From assembly GCA_902493895.1 (NCBI GenBank), contig CABUQW010000026.1, positions 1 to 30,611 of the forward strand: 30,611 nucleotides of DNA. The letters run 5' to 3'. The notes beneath the pieces were generated by a model that saw only the letters and a list, made by a program, of their open reading frames with translations, was not told the DNA's origin and made no database searches. The DNA is from an uncultured Collinsella sp. Its GTDB lineage: Bacteria > Actinomycetota > Coriobacteriia > Coriobacteriales > Coriobacteriaceae. Below are positions 15,870 through 24,514 of the stretch, piece by piece. Within the stretch, counting starts at the first letter, position 1, and every line of letters starts with the position of its first letter. Made by a program: the position numbers and the translations under genes.

Positions 15870-15938
15870 CCCTCCAAAAGAGGGGCCTCCAAGAGCCGGG
15901 GTCTTACCCCCGGCATTTTTTTGCAAAAATGGAGGCCC
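15870..15938 (+). promoter_or_regulatory. Structured leader: terminator plus ribosome-site masking
   Basis: Within the 110-base leader, GCCGGGG / CCCCGGC (15895-15914) followed by seven T (15916-15922) is an intrinsic terminator. GGGCCTCCA (15883-15891) is exactly complementary to TGGAGGCCC (15930-15938), which contains the GGAGG ribosome site. CCCTC (15870-15874) can instead pair with GAGGG (15880-15884), which would free part of the masking strand. Read-through and translation are thus both likely to be restricted. Confidence 0.65.
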
Positions 15939-15941
15939 ACC

Positions 15942-16619
15942 ATGAGCGAACTCTCCGTCTTTGTTGACGAATCTGGCGACCTCGGAGGCGTCTCCAACTA
16001 CTACCTCGTCACCCTCGTTTTTCACGATCAAAACGATGCAATCGTTGAACGCATTGACCGCTACGAGCGCGCCCTGTCGCAGTCCTCGCTTCCCAATACG
16101 CCTTTTCATGCAGGACCCCTACTGAATGGAAACGGCGACTACAAAGATCTTCCCAAGGAGCAGCGAAGGCACATGTTGAGCGCATTTCGCGCGTTCATTC
16201 AGCATCTCCCCATACGCTATCTCTGCCTGCAATACCGAATGAGCGAATTCGCCGGCAATCAAAACGGTCTCGCGGAGAGAATGAGGCGAGACCTCACAGT
16301 TGAACTTTTCGACCATCTGGAATTCTTCCAGCGATACGACACCGTTAAGATTTACTACGACAACGGCCAACCGATTGTAACGGAGGTCATTCATTCTGCG
16401 CTTGAGTACGTTCTAGCAAGGGATGTCATCGTATACCGAGAAGCCGCACCACGAGCCTACCGGCTATTCCAAGTTGCTGACTACATCTGTACGATCGAGC
16501 TAACGGCTATCAAGTTTGACAGCAAGGAAGATACAAAGACTGATCGGCTATTTTTTGGAACCCGAAGGACGTTCAAAAAGGGATTTCTCTTATATCTCAG
16601 GAAGAAAAGGATGAACTGA
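15942..16619 (+). CDS. DUF3800 domain protein (putative RNase H-like nuclease)
   Basis: A 225-aa protein of the DUF3800 family. Conserved acidic spots are in place: FVDESGD at residues 7-13 (Asp9, Glu10), YYDNG near 140 and FQVADYIC near 182. The family is predicted to adopt an RNase H-like fold and is common in defence islands and prophages; its activity is not well established. ATG 15942 follows GGAGG by six bases. An in-frame TTG at 15921 falls within the terminator T-run and is unlikely. Part of the gene is AT-richer than its neighbours (26 G/C in the 60 bases from 16321), suggesting transfer. Expression is probably SOS-induced. The gene converges on the end of the BREX operon with only seven bases between stop codons. 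Confidence 0.82.
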   Translation: MSELSVFVDESGDLGGVSNYYLVTLVFHDQNDAIVERIDRYERALSQSSLPNTPFHAGPLLNGNGDYKDLPKEQRRHMLSAFRAFIQHLPIRYLCLQYRMSEFAGNQNGLAERMRRDLTVELFDHLEFFQRYDTVKIYYDNGQPIVTEVIHSALEYVLARDVIVYREAAPRAYRLFQVADYICTIELTAIKFDSKEDTKTDRLFFGTRRTFKKGFLLYLRKKRMN

Positions 16620-16626
16620 CCCGGGG

Positions 16627-16839
16627 TCACCAGTCGTCAGACGCTCCGCAGTCGTCATCGACGGCAAAGTCGCTGAGGTCGAGGCTTTCGCGTTCGGCTC
16701 GGGCCAGGAGCTCTTGGGGCGACTCGTCCTCAATATCCATAACGTCGAGCATGGCGGCCGGAAAGCCAACGCCGGCCGCACTCCCCGCGCGGTCGAGCAG
16801 ACTCTCGCGCAGCTGATCTACATCAACTTCAATCCTCAT
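16627..16839 (-). CDS. Small acidic protein at the end of the BREX operon
   Basis: A 70-aa protein of unknown function, strongly acidic (many Asp and Glu, for example the C-terminal SDFAVDDDCGASDDW). I do not recognise the family. The ATG at 16839 is preceded by an excellent TAGGAGG, and the gap to the preceding gene is only 28 bases, so it is probably co-transcribed as the last BREX cistron. A long overlapping frame starting at 17067 on the same strand is a shadow of the upstream gene. Its size and charge would suit a protein inhibitor, an adaptor or a DNA mimic, but this is speculation. Confidence 0.65.
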   Translation of the reverse strand: MRIEVDVDQLRESLLDRAGSAAGVGFPAAMLDVMDIEDESPQELLARAERESLDLSDFAVDDDCGASDDW

Positions 16840-16867
16840 GATGAAACCTCCTACCAGGCCAGGACCC

Positions 16868-18232
16868 CTACTCAGCAGCGCCAAGCTCATCCACGGCAGC
16901 AACAAAAGCCGCAACCTGCTTGTCGTCCATCTGTGCAGCCAAACGTCCCACGGGCTCATCGTAGGCGAACTGCACCTTATCGATAAAGCAATCCCAAGCA
17001 CGCTCATCCACACGCACGGCGGCCTCGCAATACTGGCTGAGCTTTTTGAGTCCATACCAAAACGCATTCACATGGCGCGCAGGATCCTCATCCAGCACAC
17101 CATCGTAGCGACGCCCGTTAAACTCGCGCATGCGCGCCACGGCAACCTTGAGCGAATCGCCGCCCTCGGCAGAAGCCCCATCCACCAGCTCGGGAATCGC
17201 AACCTCATGCCGAACAGTATGCCTGGTTGCACCATCGTACTCGCCCACCAGCACGTCCTCATCAAGCCGAGAATCGTAGTCCAAATAGCTCGTACCACAA
17301 CAAATGCCGTGCGGCGAGCCCGTGCCAAACGCGCAGAACAACCCGCCGTCGGCAACAACACGACGGTAGGTTTCAAACGACTTCTTAACCTGAGCGAACA
17401 ACTCGGAAAGCTCCCCGGCATCGCACGCCGTCTCGCACGCAGCGCACGCAGACTCGGGCAACGATACCGGCTCCACCGTGCTCCCCGCAACGCGGGTGGC
17501 GCGCTCGGCCCGATACGCCTGCGCCGCCAAGCGCGCTCGCTGCGCAGCGCCGCGCACGTTGGTAAGTTCACGCTCCAACGCCACGTCACCAGCAACATCG
17601 CCAGCCAAATCGCCCGTAAACCCGTCAGCGCCCAGCGACCCCGTCGCACTCAGCTCGGACTCAAACGTCGCTGTGATCATACCCGCAAGGTCCGTCGCGT
17701 CGGCGGCACAACGCAACTGCTCCAACTGCGTACATAGCAGATCGGCATCCGGGGGCACGGCATCCACAACGCGCACGTCACTCAGGCGTGCCACGTCCTG
17801 CAGCACCATAGCCCCCGCAGCATCGTACGCCGCGCGCACCTTTTCCGCCGTATTCGCACGTAACTTTACCTCGATAAACGCAAGCGTCTGCTCCAGGCGC
17901 GTAAGCAACTCGGCCTTATCCTCCATGCGCAAAAAGGCAGCATAGCGACGCTCCATCCGTAGCGGACCAACAATACCCGCCTGTTTGCGAGCGCGTGCAA
18001 GCGCAGCGCCCTCAACACGGCGAACATACCCGTCAACAGCCCGCACGGCAGAGTCACGCGCAGCGTGCTCGGCAGCTTCGACGCCTCTAAGCACACCCAG
18101 CAGCTCGCGGGAGCGTGCCTTGCGCACCAACTCCCCGCGATCGTACTGCTCAAGAGCCGTCTGACGCTTGGCCACCGACTCAAAGCCAAACAGCTCGTCG
18201 AGCAACTCGTCAACAGAACGCTCGCCCGCCAT
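16868..18232 (-). CDS. Unrecognised 454-aa protein downstream of brxL
   Basis: I cannot assign this protein to a family. The N-terminal half is Ala- and charge-rich and looks helical, possibly coiled coil (about residues 1-160). A Cys cluster ACAACETAC lies near 260-270 and a second Cys/Gly-rich stretch FCAFGTGSPHGICCG near 297-311, which could bind a metal. The C-terminal third contains several aromatic motifs such as HVNAFWYGLKKLSQYCEAAV. There is no P-loop or membrane segment. ATG 18232 follows GGGAGG. It lies 73 bases after brxL, with a hairpin in between, and is followed by a small acidic gene. Position suggests an accessory BREX function or an unrelated cargo gene. Confidence 0.75.
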   Translation of the reverse strand: MAGERSVDELLDELFGFESVAKRQTALEQYDRGELVRKARSRELLGVLRGVEAAEHAARDSAVRAVDGYVRRVEGAALARARKQAGIVGPLRMERRYAAFLRMEDKAELLTRLEQTLAFIEVKLRANTAEKVRAAYDAAGAMVLQDVARLSDVRVVDAVPPDADLLCTQLEQLRCAADATDLAGMITATFESELSATGSLGADGFTGDLAGDVAGDVALERELTNVRGAAQRARLAAQAYRAERATRVAGSTVEPVSLPESACAACETACDAGELSELFAQVKKSFETYRRVVADGGLFCAFGTGSPHGICCGTSYLDYDSRLDEDVLVGEYDGATRHTVRHEVAIPELVDGASAEGGDSLKVAVARMREFNGRRYDGVLDEDPARHVNAFWYGLKKLSQYCEAAVRVDERAWDCFIDKVQFAYDEPVGRLAAQMDDKQVAAFVAAVDELGAAE

Positions 18233-18268
18233 GGCAAGGCCTCCCTACTCGAACACGCCAACATGCTC

Positions 18269-18297
18269 GCGGGGCGCCCGAACACCGGACGCCCCGC
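18269..18297 (-). repeat. Intercistronic hairpin after brxL
   Basis: GCGGGGCGCCCG and CGGACGCCCCGC pair with one mismatch across a five-base loop. No T-run follows on the minus strand. It begins nine bases past the brxL stop codon and probably tunes mRNA stability or reduces expression of the two genes after it. Confidence 0.55.
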
Positions 18298-18305
18298 CCG
18301 TACCC

Positions 18306-20657
18306 CTACAGATCCAGAGCCTTCTTCGCGGCGTCGACCGGGTCGCCATCCATGTAGAACACCGGGCTCAGTCCCGAGATAATCTCGGACGAAACACTCT
18401 GTAGGCCCGCGATGGCGCTCAGCGGCAAAATCACGCGCTTGGCGCCGGCGTTTTTGGCCACGCGCATAATGTCCTCAAGCCCGCGGATCTCGTCCATAGA
18501 ACCCGACATGCGCAAGATTCCCGGAATCGCCAGCGCGGGCATCACCGGGCGGTTGCACGCCGCGGAGCACAGGCCCACAAACTCGGCGAGCGAAACTTCC
18601 TCGGACAGGCCCTTGCTCTGCAGGTCGTTGTAGAACAGCAGGTAATCCTTGGAGCCAATGTGCATGCCCGGCGCCACGCGGTTCGCCAGGTTCACAAAGT
18701 TGTCGAACGCGGCCTCCAGCGTATCGCGCACCGGCTTGTTAAAGGCCACGCCCTCGTGCTTAAACTTGCACTCGCCGGCAACGGCCTTGTTCTCCAGCTT
18801 GTACACGGCAACCTCGCCGCCCTGCGACCTGCCCACGCCAAACACGTGACCGGACAGCAGCGGCCCGTCGGGAATCAGGGTGTCCTCGCTCTGCTCGGGC
18901 ACGCGCACCACATGCACGTCCTGCGGGTTGTCGGCATCCATATAGCCCAGGTTGACGTCGATAAACTCGACGCCCGCCATAATCTTGAGCTGCTCCTTTA
19001 CGCGGCGACGGCCCTCGATAGCGTAGTCCAGCAGCCAGCGCACGTCGTCCTTGTCCATGGCCTCGTCGGGGAACAGCAGCTTAGCAAGGCCGCTAAAGGT
19101 CTTGCGCACGGCGATCTCGTCACGCTTGTTAAAGTCACTGTTAAAGCGGAAATACCGGTCGATATGGTGCGTAAAGTCTTTGCGGCGCATCTCCTTGCAA
19201 AACTCCGACAGGCAGTCGGTGATCAGACCATAATGCCCGGTCAGCAGGCTCGAGCGCATCTTGGGAATCTCCCAGCCCGGCAGGTAGTAATGGATACGGT
19301 CGAAGAAGGCCGAATCGTTGTTAAACTCCGGCGGGAACGGATCAAACAGGTGCGTGGTCTTAAGGACATTTTGCACGGTGTCGTTGATGTTGCCCTCAAA
19401 GACCATGGAGGCGTCGGCGTTAATCTGGTCGCGGCCGCGTGCGTAACTGCCACTCGCCATGTAGTCCTTCATGATTTGCACGGCATTGGTGTCCTTAAAG
19501 CGCATGCCGGCAACCTCGTCGAACGTCACGCAGTCCCAGTGACCTACCAAGCCCACGCGATCGGCGCGCATGGAGTTCATACGGCCGAACAGGTTGGCCG
19601 TGGTGGTCTGGCCGCCCGAAAGCAAGATGGCGTAGGGCGAGACCTCTTTGTAGATATGGCTCTTGCCGGTACCACGGGGACCCAACTCGCACAGGTTATA
19701 GTTGCGCTCGATGAGCGGCACCATACGCTCGATAAAGTGCAGACGCTCTTTCTCGGAAAGCTCGCTAGGCTCATAGCCAGCGGAGCGCAGCAGCATATTG
19801 AGCCACTCGTCGCGCGTAAAGTACTGGCGCTCGTCGACCATGGCATCCAGGTCCAGGTTGGGCATCTGAATGGGCGTGAGCGACGCCACGCTAAACGGAG
19901 AGTCCTCGGGTCCGCGCTTTTTGCGCTTGGCCTTGGAGCGACGCGGCGCATCGTCGCCAAAGACCTCCATGCCAAACTCGTCTTCCTCATCCACGGGATG
20001 ACGATACTCGATGCTCATAATGCACCAAATGCCGCCCTGCAGAATCTTGGAATAGTCGCGCACGTACTCGGCCGGCATCACAAACGGCTCGATGGTCAGG
20101 TTGGCAAACGACGCCACGTAGATATCTTTGTACTCGTCGAGTTTAGCCGTCACCTTGTCGATAATGGTAAAGCGACCCAGTTCGCGGATCTTGGACTTAA
20201 TGCGCTCGGACTCGTCGGGACGCACGTAGTTATCGGTGAGGATTCTGCGAATGCGGTCCAGACCCTCTGCCACGGCATCTTCGTCATCGGTTGAGCAGTA
20301 CATGCCCAGCAGGTACTCCAGCACAAAGGTGGGCACGTTGGCGCCGCGCTTCGTAAGGGCCGTCAGGTCCTTACGCACGATCTTGCCGGCAAAGTGCTCA
20401 AGCAGTTTGCCATCCAGCCCATCCATGTCGTAGCCGTCGTCCTCGGGAGCCTCGTCCGCGGCCTGGTCATAGCCATCGGTCGAGGATTCGTCCTTGGTGG
20501 TCGCCACAGACTCAACGGGCACAGCACCAAACGGCTCCGGGGCAGGCACGGCCTCCTCCGCAGGCACGGCTTCCTCCACGGGCACGGCCTCCTCCACAGG
20601 CACATCCACATCAATCGAGGGAACTTCCCACAGATCGTCATCATGGCTATCAAACAT
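18306..20657 (-). CDS. brxL: BREX Lon-like ATPase BrxL
   Basis: A 783-aa AAA+ protein of type 1 BREX phage defence, required for exclusion of unmethylated phage DNA. The conserved core starts near residue 80 (LDGKLLEHFAGKIVRKDLT). The Walker A motif GPRGTGKSH is near 325 and the Walker B VTFDEVAG near 376. The C-terminal Lon-like domain follows, ending with AGAKRVILPLSAI. Ahead of the core is an acidic extension of about 78 residues with tandem VPVEEA-type repeats (residues 19-38). ATG 20657 has AGGAG eight bases upstream; GTG at 20666 is in frame. The gap to pglZ is 11 bases and the ribosome site lies next to the pglZ stop codon, so translation is probably coupled. Confidence 0.93.
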   Translation of the reverse strand: MFDSHDDDLWEVPSIDVDVPVEEAVPVEEAVPAEEAVPAPEPFGAVPVESVATTKDESSTDGYDQAADEAPEDDGYDMDGLDGKLLEHFAGKIVRKDLTALTKRGANVPTFVLEYLLGMYCSTDDEDAVAEGLDRIRRILTDNYVRPDESERIKSKIRELGRFTIIDKVTAKLDEYKDIYVASFANLTIEPFVMPAEYVRDYSKILQGGIWCIMSIEYRHPVDEEDEFGMEVFGDDAPRRSKAKRKKRGPEDSPFSVASLTPIQMPNLDLDAMVDERQYFTRDEWLNMLLRSAGYEPSELSEKERLHFIERMVPLIERNYNLCELGPRGTGKSHIYKEVSPYAILLSGGQTTTANLFGRMNSMRADRVGLVGHWDCVTFDEVAGMRFKDTNAVQIMKDYMASGSYARGRDQINADASMVFEGNINDTVQNVLKTTHLFDPFPPEFNNDSAFFDRIHYYLPGWEIPKMRSSLLTGHYGLITDCLSEFCKEMRRKDFTHHIDRYFRFNSDFNKRDEIAVRKTFSGLAKLLFPDEAMDKDDVRWLLDYAIEGRRRVKEQLKIMAGVEFIDVNLGYMDADNPQDVHVVRVPEQSEDTLIPDGPLLSGHVFGVGRSQGGEVAVYKLENKAVAGECKFKHEGVAFNKPVRDTLEAAFDNFVNLANRVAPGMHIGSKDYLLFYNDLQSKGLSEEVSLAEFVGLCSAACNRPVMPALAIPGILRMSGSMDEIRGLEDIMRVAKNAGAKRVILPLSAIAGLQSVSSEIISGLSPVFYMDGDPVDAAKKALDL
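20540..20603 (-). repeat. 18-bp tandem repeats in the brxL 5' end
   Basis: Three to four units encoding V-P-V/A-E-E-A lie in tandem near the start of brxL. The period is 18 bases, so unit gain or loss keeps the reading frame and would only change the length of the acidic arm. Confidence 0.7.
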
Positions 20658-20668
20658 AGGGCACACTC

Positions 20669-23377
20669 CTAAAAACCAAAGTCAGCAACAGGGGCAAACG
20701 AAACAGCAATGGTGTACGTCTCGCGCCAAACGATCTTGCCCGTCTCGCGCTCGCGGCAGACCAGATAGTACGGACCCTTTGCCGAGAATCCATCCGCCGC
20801 GCGCAGCGCAAACTTGGCATGCACTACGCGCTCCTGCGAATTAACAGAAGTCTTGTTAGCATGCGCCTTGACCGTATCGCTCACCTCGTTGCCGCTTGCA
20901 TCGGTAAACACCAGCTCGTATTCGCACGGCAAGACCTTGCCTTGGGCTGGTTCTTCCTGGATCAAGTTGAGCGAGAAGAGCGAGTTGGTCACCCGGCGCC
21001 CCTCACTTAGCACGCGCAACGTCGCCGCGCGCGTGTCGACAAAGTCCTTGGAACCCGAGCGCGCACGCCAAAATCCAATAACGGGCACGCAAAGCTCCTG
21101 CAGGCTCATGCCGCCGTGGACGTAGTTGTTAGTACCACCGGGACGCTTGAAGTGCACGTTCTCGCGCGGGGCAAACCCCTCAAAGCCGGCACCCAAACGT
21201 CCCATGTCAACATTAACAAACACCCCGCGCGCCTCGTCCGAAAGCTTGGCCACGGCCTCGTTGGGCACCACCAGATGACGCTTGCCGTGCATGACGGGAG
21301 CGTCAAGGAAGGGAAGATCTGGCTTGCCGAGCATCTGACACTCGCTGAGCTCCCGGCGCGTGTAGATAAAGCCGTGATCCGCCGTTATAACAACACGCGC
21401 GCCCGGGGCGTCGGTGCACACGCGGCGCGCCAACGCGGCAAGCTCCTCTACGGTGTCCGCACAGGCATCGAAGACGTCATCCTGCGTAGCGGCCTTCTCG
21501 CCCGTGGCATCAATCTTGTTGTGATAGAGGTAGACAAGTCTTGAGTCCTTGAGCATCGCCTTGCGCTCGGTTCCCGCCATGTTGAGGTATGCACTCGAGC
21601 GCAAAGCGCGGGCTGTAGGCTCAACGTGGGCAAGCACGGCCTCGCGCTGCGGAGTCGTCGCAGTGGGCATGTCGTCAGCCAACACAAACGCGCCATCCTC
21701 TGCAAGCTCAAGCACCTGGTGCGGCAGCAGCGCAGGCATGCCCACCTCGGTAATGGAGGGAAAGACCGCCTGCATACTAGAAACCTTGACGTTGCCGCCG
21801 CGCTCGCGCTCGAGCAGCGCCGCAACGTCGCGGGCCACCTCATAGCGCAACGCGTCACTCACGATAACGACTGTCGTTTTGGCAGAGCCCACATAGGTGG
21901 GCAGCACATGCCAGTAGAACTCATCCTGCCGCGCAGGGCCATCGATGTAGCCGCAATCGGCCCACTCCCCTTGCGCAGCGGCCGCCCAGCAGGTATTGGC
22001 GTCGACCAAGAACCAGTTACTGTAGAGATTCTCCGCCCAATCCACCACAGCTCGGGCAGGTTCCTCGAGTACATCGCACTCGACGGAGCGCGCCCGCAGA
22101 TACGCGGTGCACATATGACGATAGGCGGCATCCATGGCATACCAATCGGACGTGTAGGCATCCCACACCTGCTGGGGCTGCGCCAGATGGAAGCCGCCCG
22201 CGTGCGCCTGCCTAAACGCGCACATATCGGCCACAGCGGCAAGCAGGTCAAAGTAGCTCTCGACACGACGGTACCAGCTTAGGTCGCAGCGACGCGCAGC
22301 AAATGCGCGCGCATCCTCAACACGGTCCGCGCCCTGGGCAAACGAGCAGAACAGCTGCGAGAGCACAGCCTCATTGACGCACGGAAACACATCAAGCGAG
22401 GTCAGCACATCGATCGGCAAGGTCTCGAACCGTGCAAAGAGTCCGCGGGCGTCCTCAACCAAACGGCAGATCTCAAATAGGTCCTCGCTCGACGCCTGGG
22501 TATCGGCGGTCTGGTCCCACGTACGCACCGCCTCAAGGCAATAGGGGCCGTAGGCGGGAGCCACATAGCTTTCGAGTCCCTTGAGCGCTCCCTCGGGAAG
22601 CGCGGTAGACGCCGCTGTAAGGAGCACATGGGATGAAAGCATAAGCAATGAGTCGCGCTCATACAGCGGTCCCTCAAACCCATAGCAGCGAAGCATAAAG
22701 GCAGAGAGCACATCGCGCACGCAGTACTTGTCCATCAACTCGGCCAGCGCCTCGGGACCCTCGTGCAGCAGCATGGTCATACAGCCACGCAGCACAAACG
22801 CGGGGCGCGCGTCACCAAGCTCTTTACCGCCAAAAATCACCGTAAGGATGCCGAGTTCGATATCGGATGCGCCCGAGGCATGCGGAACACACGCGGCAAA
22901 CTTAGCGCAGCGGGTCTTGGCATCAAAGAACGTCTTGTGCTCGCGCAGGCTCTCGCGCACGGCGTCGATATTCTCGATGCCCAGCTGATCGGCCAAAAGC
23001 GAAAGATAGTCAGCCTGGAACTGATCGGCATACAGCTCAACATCGGCAAGCCAATCACCCTCAAGCCTACCGCGCGGGCAACGGCGATACAGCAAGATAT
23101 CGCTCGCAAGGTCATCGCGGTTGATGAGCTTCTTGACGGCAAACATACGGCCCTCGCAGGCCTCAACAAAGCGCACCGGGCGCTCAAAGTCACCGTGAGC
23201 AGGCATTACGCCGGCATCGGCCCCCACGCCGTCGAAACCCTCGGCAGCCAATCGCTCAAACTCAGGAGCAAACTCGTCGTCTGCATCGTGCCAAACCACA
23301 ACACGGCGCGGCGCGCATGAGGACAACGGCTGCAAAAATTGCAGCTTGAGCTGTTCTTCTACATCGATCTTGGGCAT
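20669..23377 (-). CDS. pglZ: BREX alkaline-phosphatase-fold protein PglZ
   Basis: A 902-aa core BREX protein (type 1 PglZ). It begins with a conserved RRVVVWHDADDEF stretch near residues 24-36. The alkaline phosphatase-like metal-binding core follows, with VIVSDALRYEVARD near 503 and VITADHGFIYTRRE near 664 (Asp-His pair). The extreme C-terminal part is a beta-rich domain. PglZ works with PglX in methylation and defence; the phosphatase substrate is not established. ATG 23377 follows AAGGA. The gene lies 23 bases after the detached C-terminal piece of pglX and 11 bases before brxL, in one operon. The reading frame is intact and of usual length. Confidence 0.93.
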   Translation of the reverse strand: MPKIDVEEQLKLQFLQPLSSCAPRRVVVWHDADDEFAPEFERLAAEGFDGVGADAGVMPAHGDFERPVRFVEACEGRMFAVKKLINRDDLASDILLYRRCPRGRLEGDWLADVELYADQFQADYLSLLADQLGIENIDAVRESLREHKTFFDAKTRCAKFAACVPHASGASDIELGILTVIFGGKELGDARPAFVLRGCMTMLLHEGPEALAELMDKYCVRDVLSAFMLRCYGFEGPLYERDSLLMLSSHVLLTAASTALPEGALKGLESYVAPAYGPYCLEAVRTWDQTADTQASSEDLFEICRLVEDARGLFARFETLPIDVLTSLDVFPCVNEAVLSQLFCSFAQGADRVEDARAFAARRCDLSWYRRVESYFDLLAAVADMCAFRQAHAGGFHLAQPQQVWDAYTSDWYAMDAAYRHMCTAYLRARSVECDVLEEPARAVVDWAENLYSNWFLVDANTCWAAAAQGEWADCGYIDGPARQDEFYWHVLPTYVGSAKTTVVIVSDALRYEVARDVAALLERERGGNVKVSSMQAVFPSITEVGMPALLPHQVLELAEDGAFVLADDMPTATTPQREAVLAHVEPTARALRSSAYLNMAGTERKAMLKDSRLVYLYHNKIDATGEKAATQDDVFDACADTVEELAALARRVCTDAPGARVVITADHGFIYTRRELSECQMLGKPDLPFLDAPVMHGKRHLVVPNEAVAKLSDEARGVFVNVDMGRLGAGFEGFAPRENVHFKRPGGTNNYVHGGMSLQELCVPVIGFWRARSGSKDFVDTRAATLRVLSEGRRVTNSLFSLNLIQEEPAQGKVLPCEYELVFTDASGNEVSDTVKAHANKTSVNSQERVVHAKFALRAADGFSAKGPYYLVCRERETGKIVWRETYTIAVSFAPVADFGF

Positions 23378-23400
23378 GAATATCCTTACCGTATCTGCAG

Positions 23401-24369
23401 TTACTTAATCTTCGCCAGCACATCCTGAAACTTGGCGTAGTTGACCTTGACGCCGTCATCCAGGTCGATCTTAATCATCTGGTCTGCCAAGTGGTGCAGT
23501 TTCTCCTCGTAGGCAATGGTCTCTTTGAGCTGGTCGTTGAGCTTTTTGATGCGCTTATCCAAGCGCACGCGCTCGCCGCGCTCGGCACTGACAAGGGCAT
23601 CGTTGGCATACCCGATCTGGGCACGGTAGCGCTCCTGCTGCTCATGCACATAGTCGGTGCGAATGCGAGCCAACAGGTCAGGCTGGTAGCGATGCATGTA
23701 AACAAGGCACTTGAAACCGTTCTTCTTACCGCTGTCGAACAGCCAGTAGATGGGGCGTTTCTTATAGGTCTGGCAGTGGTCCTTAAAAAAGTCCTTCAAA
23801 AAGTAGGTGCGAATCACCTCGCGCGAGGTACCCTTACCGCCGAGCGCCTCGGCAATGAAGGCCAGGTTCTGCTCGAGCGTCTCCTCGCCGTACACGGTGC
23901 GCACAAAGTCGATAAAGTAGCACACGATGTCGTCGTCAAAGTACTCGTCATCGGTAATGGGCAGTACGTTGTCGGCATCAGGCATAAAGGTCACGTGATC
24001 GGGATCGGGCATCTTGGCCAGATAGTCGTCAACCGTGGCGCCCTGACCGGCCAGGACCAGCCCGTCCACATCCAGCGAATAGCGGCCAAACATGCAGCCC
24101 ACGGCATAGCTTATGAGCGAGGTGATCTCGTCGCGCTTGGTGCGCACGTATTTGTTGCCCTTGTAGCTCTCGGGAATCTCATCAGCGGTGTCGAAGATGC
24201 GTGCCACCGAAACGTACTTGTCCTCGACCTCGACGGGCACCTCCCCCTCCATGTTGTAGATTTTGGCAAAGATTCGGTTGAGCTCTTCCTCGTTAGCGCG
24301 AAGCTGCTCAAAGCGAGCATTAACCTCAGCCTTGCGAGCCTCGTATTTATCTTGAAGTAAAGTGACCAT
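23401..24369 (-). CDS. pglX: C-terminal part of BREX methyltransferase PglX, as a separate gene
   Basis: A 322-aa protein matching the conserved end of type 1 PglX. It includes the coiled ARFEQLRANEEELNRIF near residues 18-35, SYAVGCMFGRYSLD near 95-108, MPDADNVLPITDDEYF near 138-153, and KRPIYWLFDSGKKNGF, then a coiled coil and DLDDGVKVNY at the end. In ordinary PglX these follow directly after the target-recognition region in one chain of about 1,150-1,250 residues. Here the N-terminal 838 residues are encoded upstream and a HEPN gene stands between. ATG 24369 with GAGAGGG upstream gives an independent start, so the piece may be made and could reassemble with the N-terminal part. It contains no catalytic methyltransferase motif. 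Confidence 0.9.
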   Translation of the reverse strand: MVTLLQDKYEARKAEVNARFEQLRANEEELNRIFAKIYNMEGEVPVEVEDKYVSVARIFDTADEIPESYKGNKYVRTKRDEITSLISYAVGCMFGRYSLDVDGLVLAGQGATVDDYLAKMPDPDHVTFMPDADNVLPITDDEYFDDDIVCYFIDFVRTVYGEETLEQNLAFIAEALGGKGTSREVIRTYFLKDFFKDHCQTYKKRPIYWLFDSGKKNGFKCLVYMHRYQPDLLARIRTDYVHEQQERYRAQIGYANDALVSAERGERVRLDKRIKKLNDQLKETIAYEEKLHHLADQMIKIDLDDGVKVNYAKFQDVLAKIK

Positions 24370-24514
24370 ATTTGACCGCCCTCTCATTTAAAAACGCCGA
24401 CTAATTTCATTTAAAAGGTTACTTTCGAGAGACAGCGAGTCTCTTTGCGATAAAAAACGTTGGAAGCTCATTCGACACACCGTTCTTCGCAATCAAAGAT
24501 GAAACATCTCTTAC
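24370..24514 (-). other. AT-rich spacer between the HEPN gene and the pglX 3' part
   Basis: These 145 bases hold a short hairpin (AGATG-TTT-CATCT) just after the HEPN stop codon, a GAGAC/GTCTC stem near 24430-24445 and a direct repeat TTTTAAATGA (near 24383 and 24408). I see no convincing promoter. The short repeats may be scars of the event that split pglX. Confidence 0.45.

Noticed and set aside
18660..20294. A 544-codon open frame on the plus strand opposite brxL
   Set aside because: It mirrors brxL codons in high-GC DNA, has no recognisable motif, and brxL on the other strand is clearly real. The same applies to the long frames opposite pckA, trpS and brxC.
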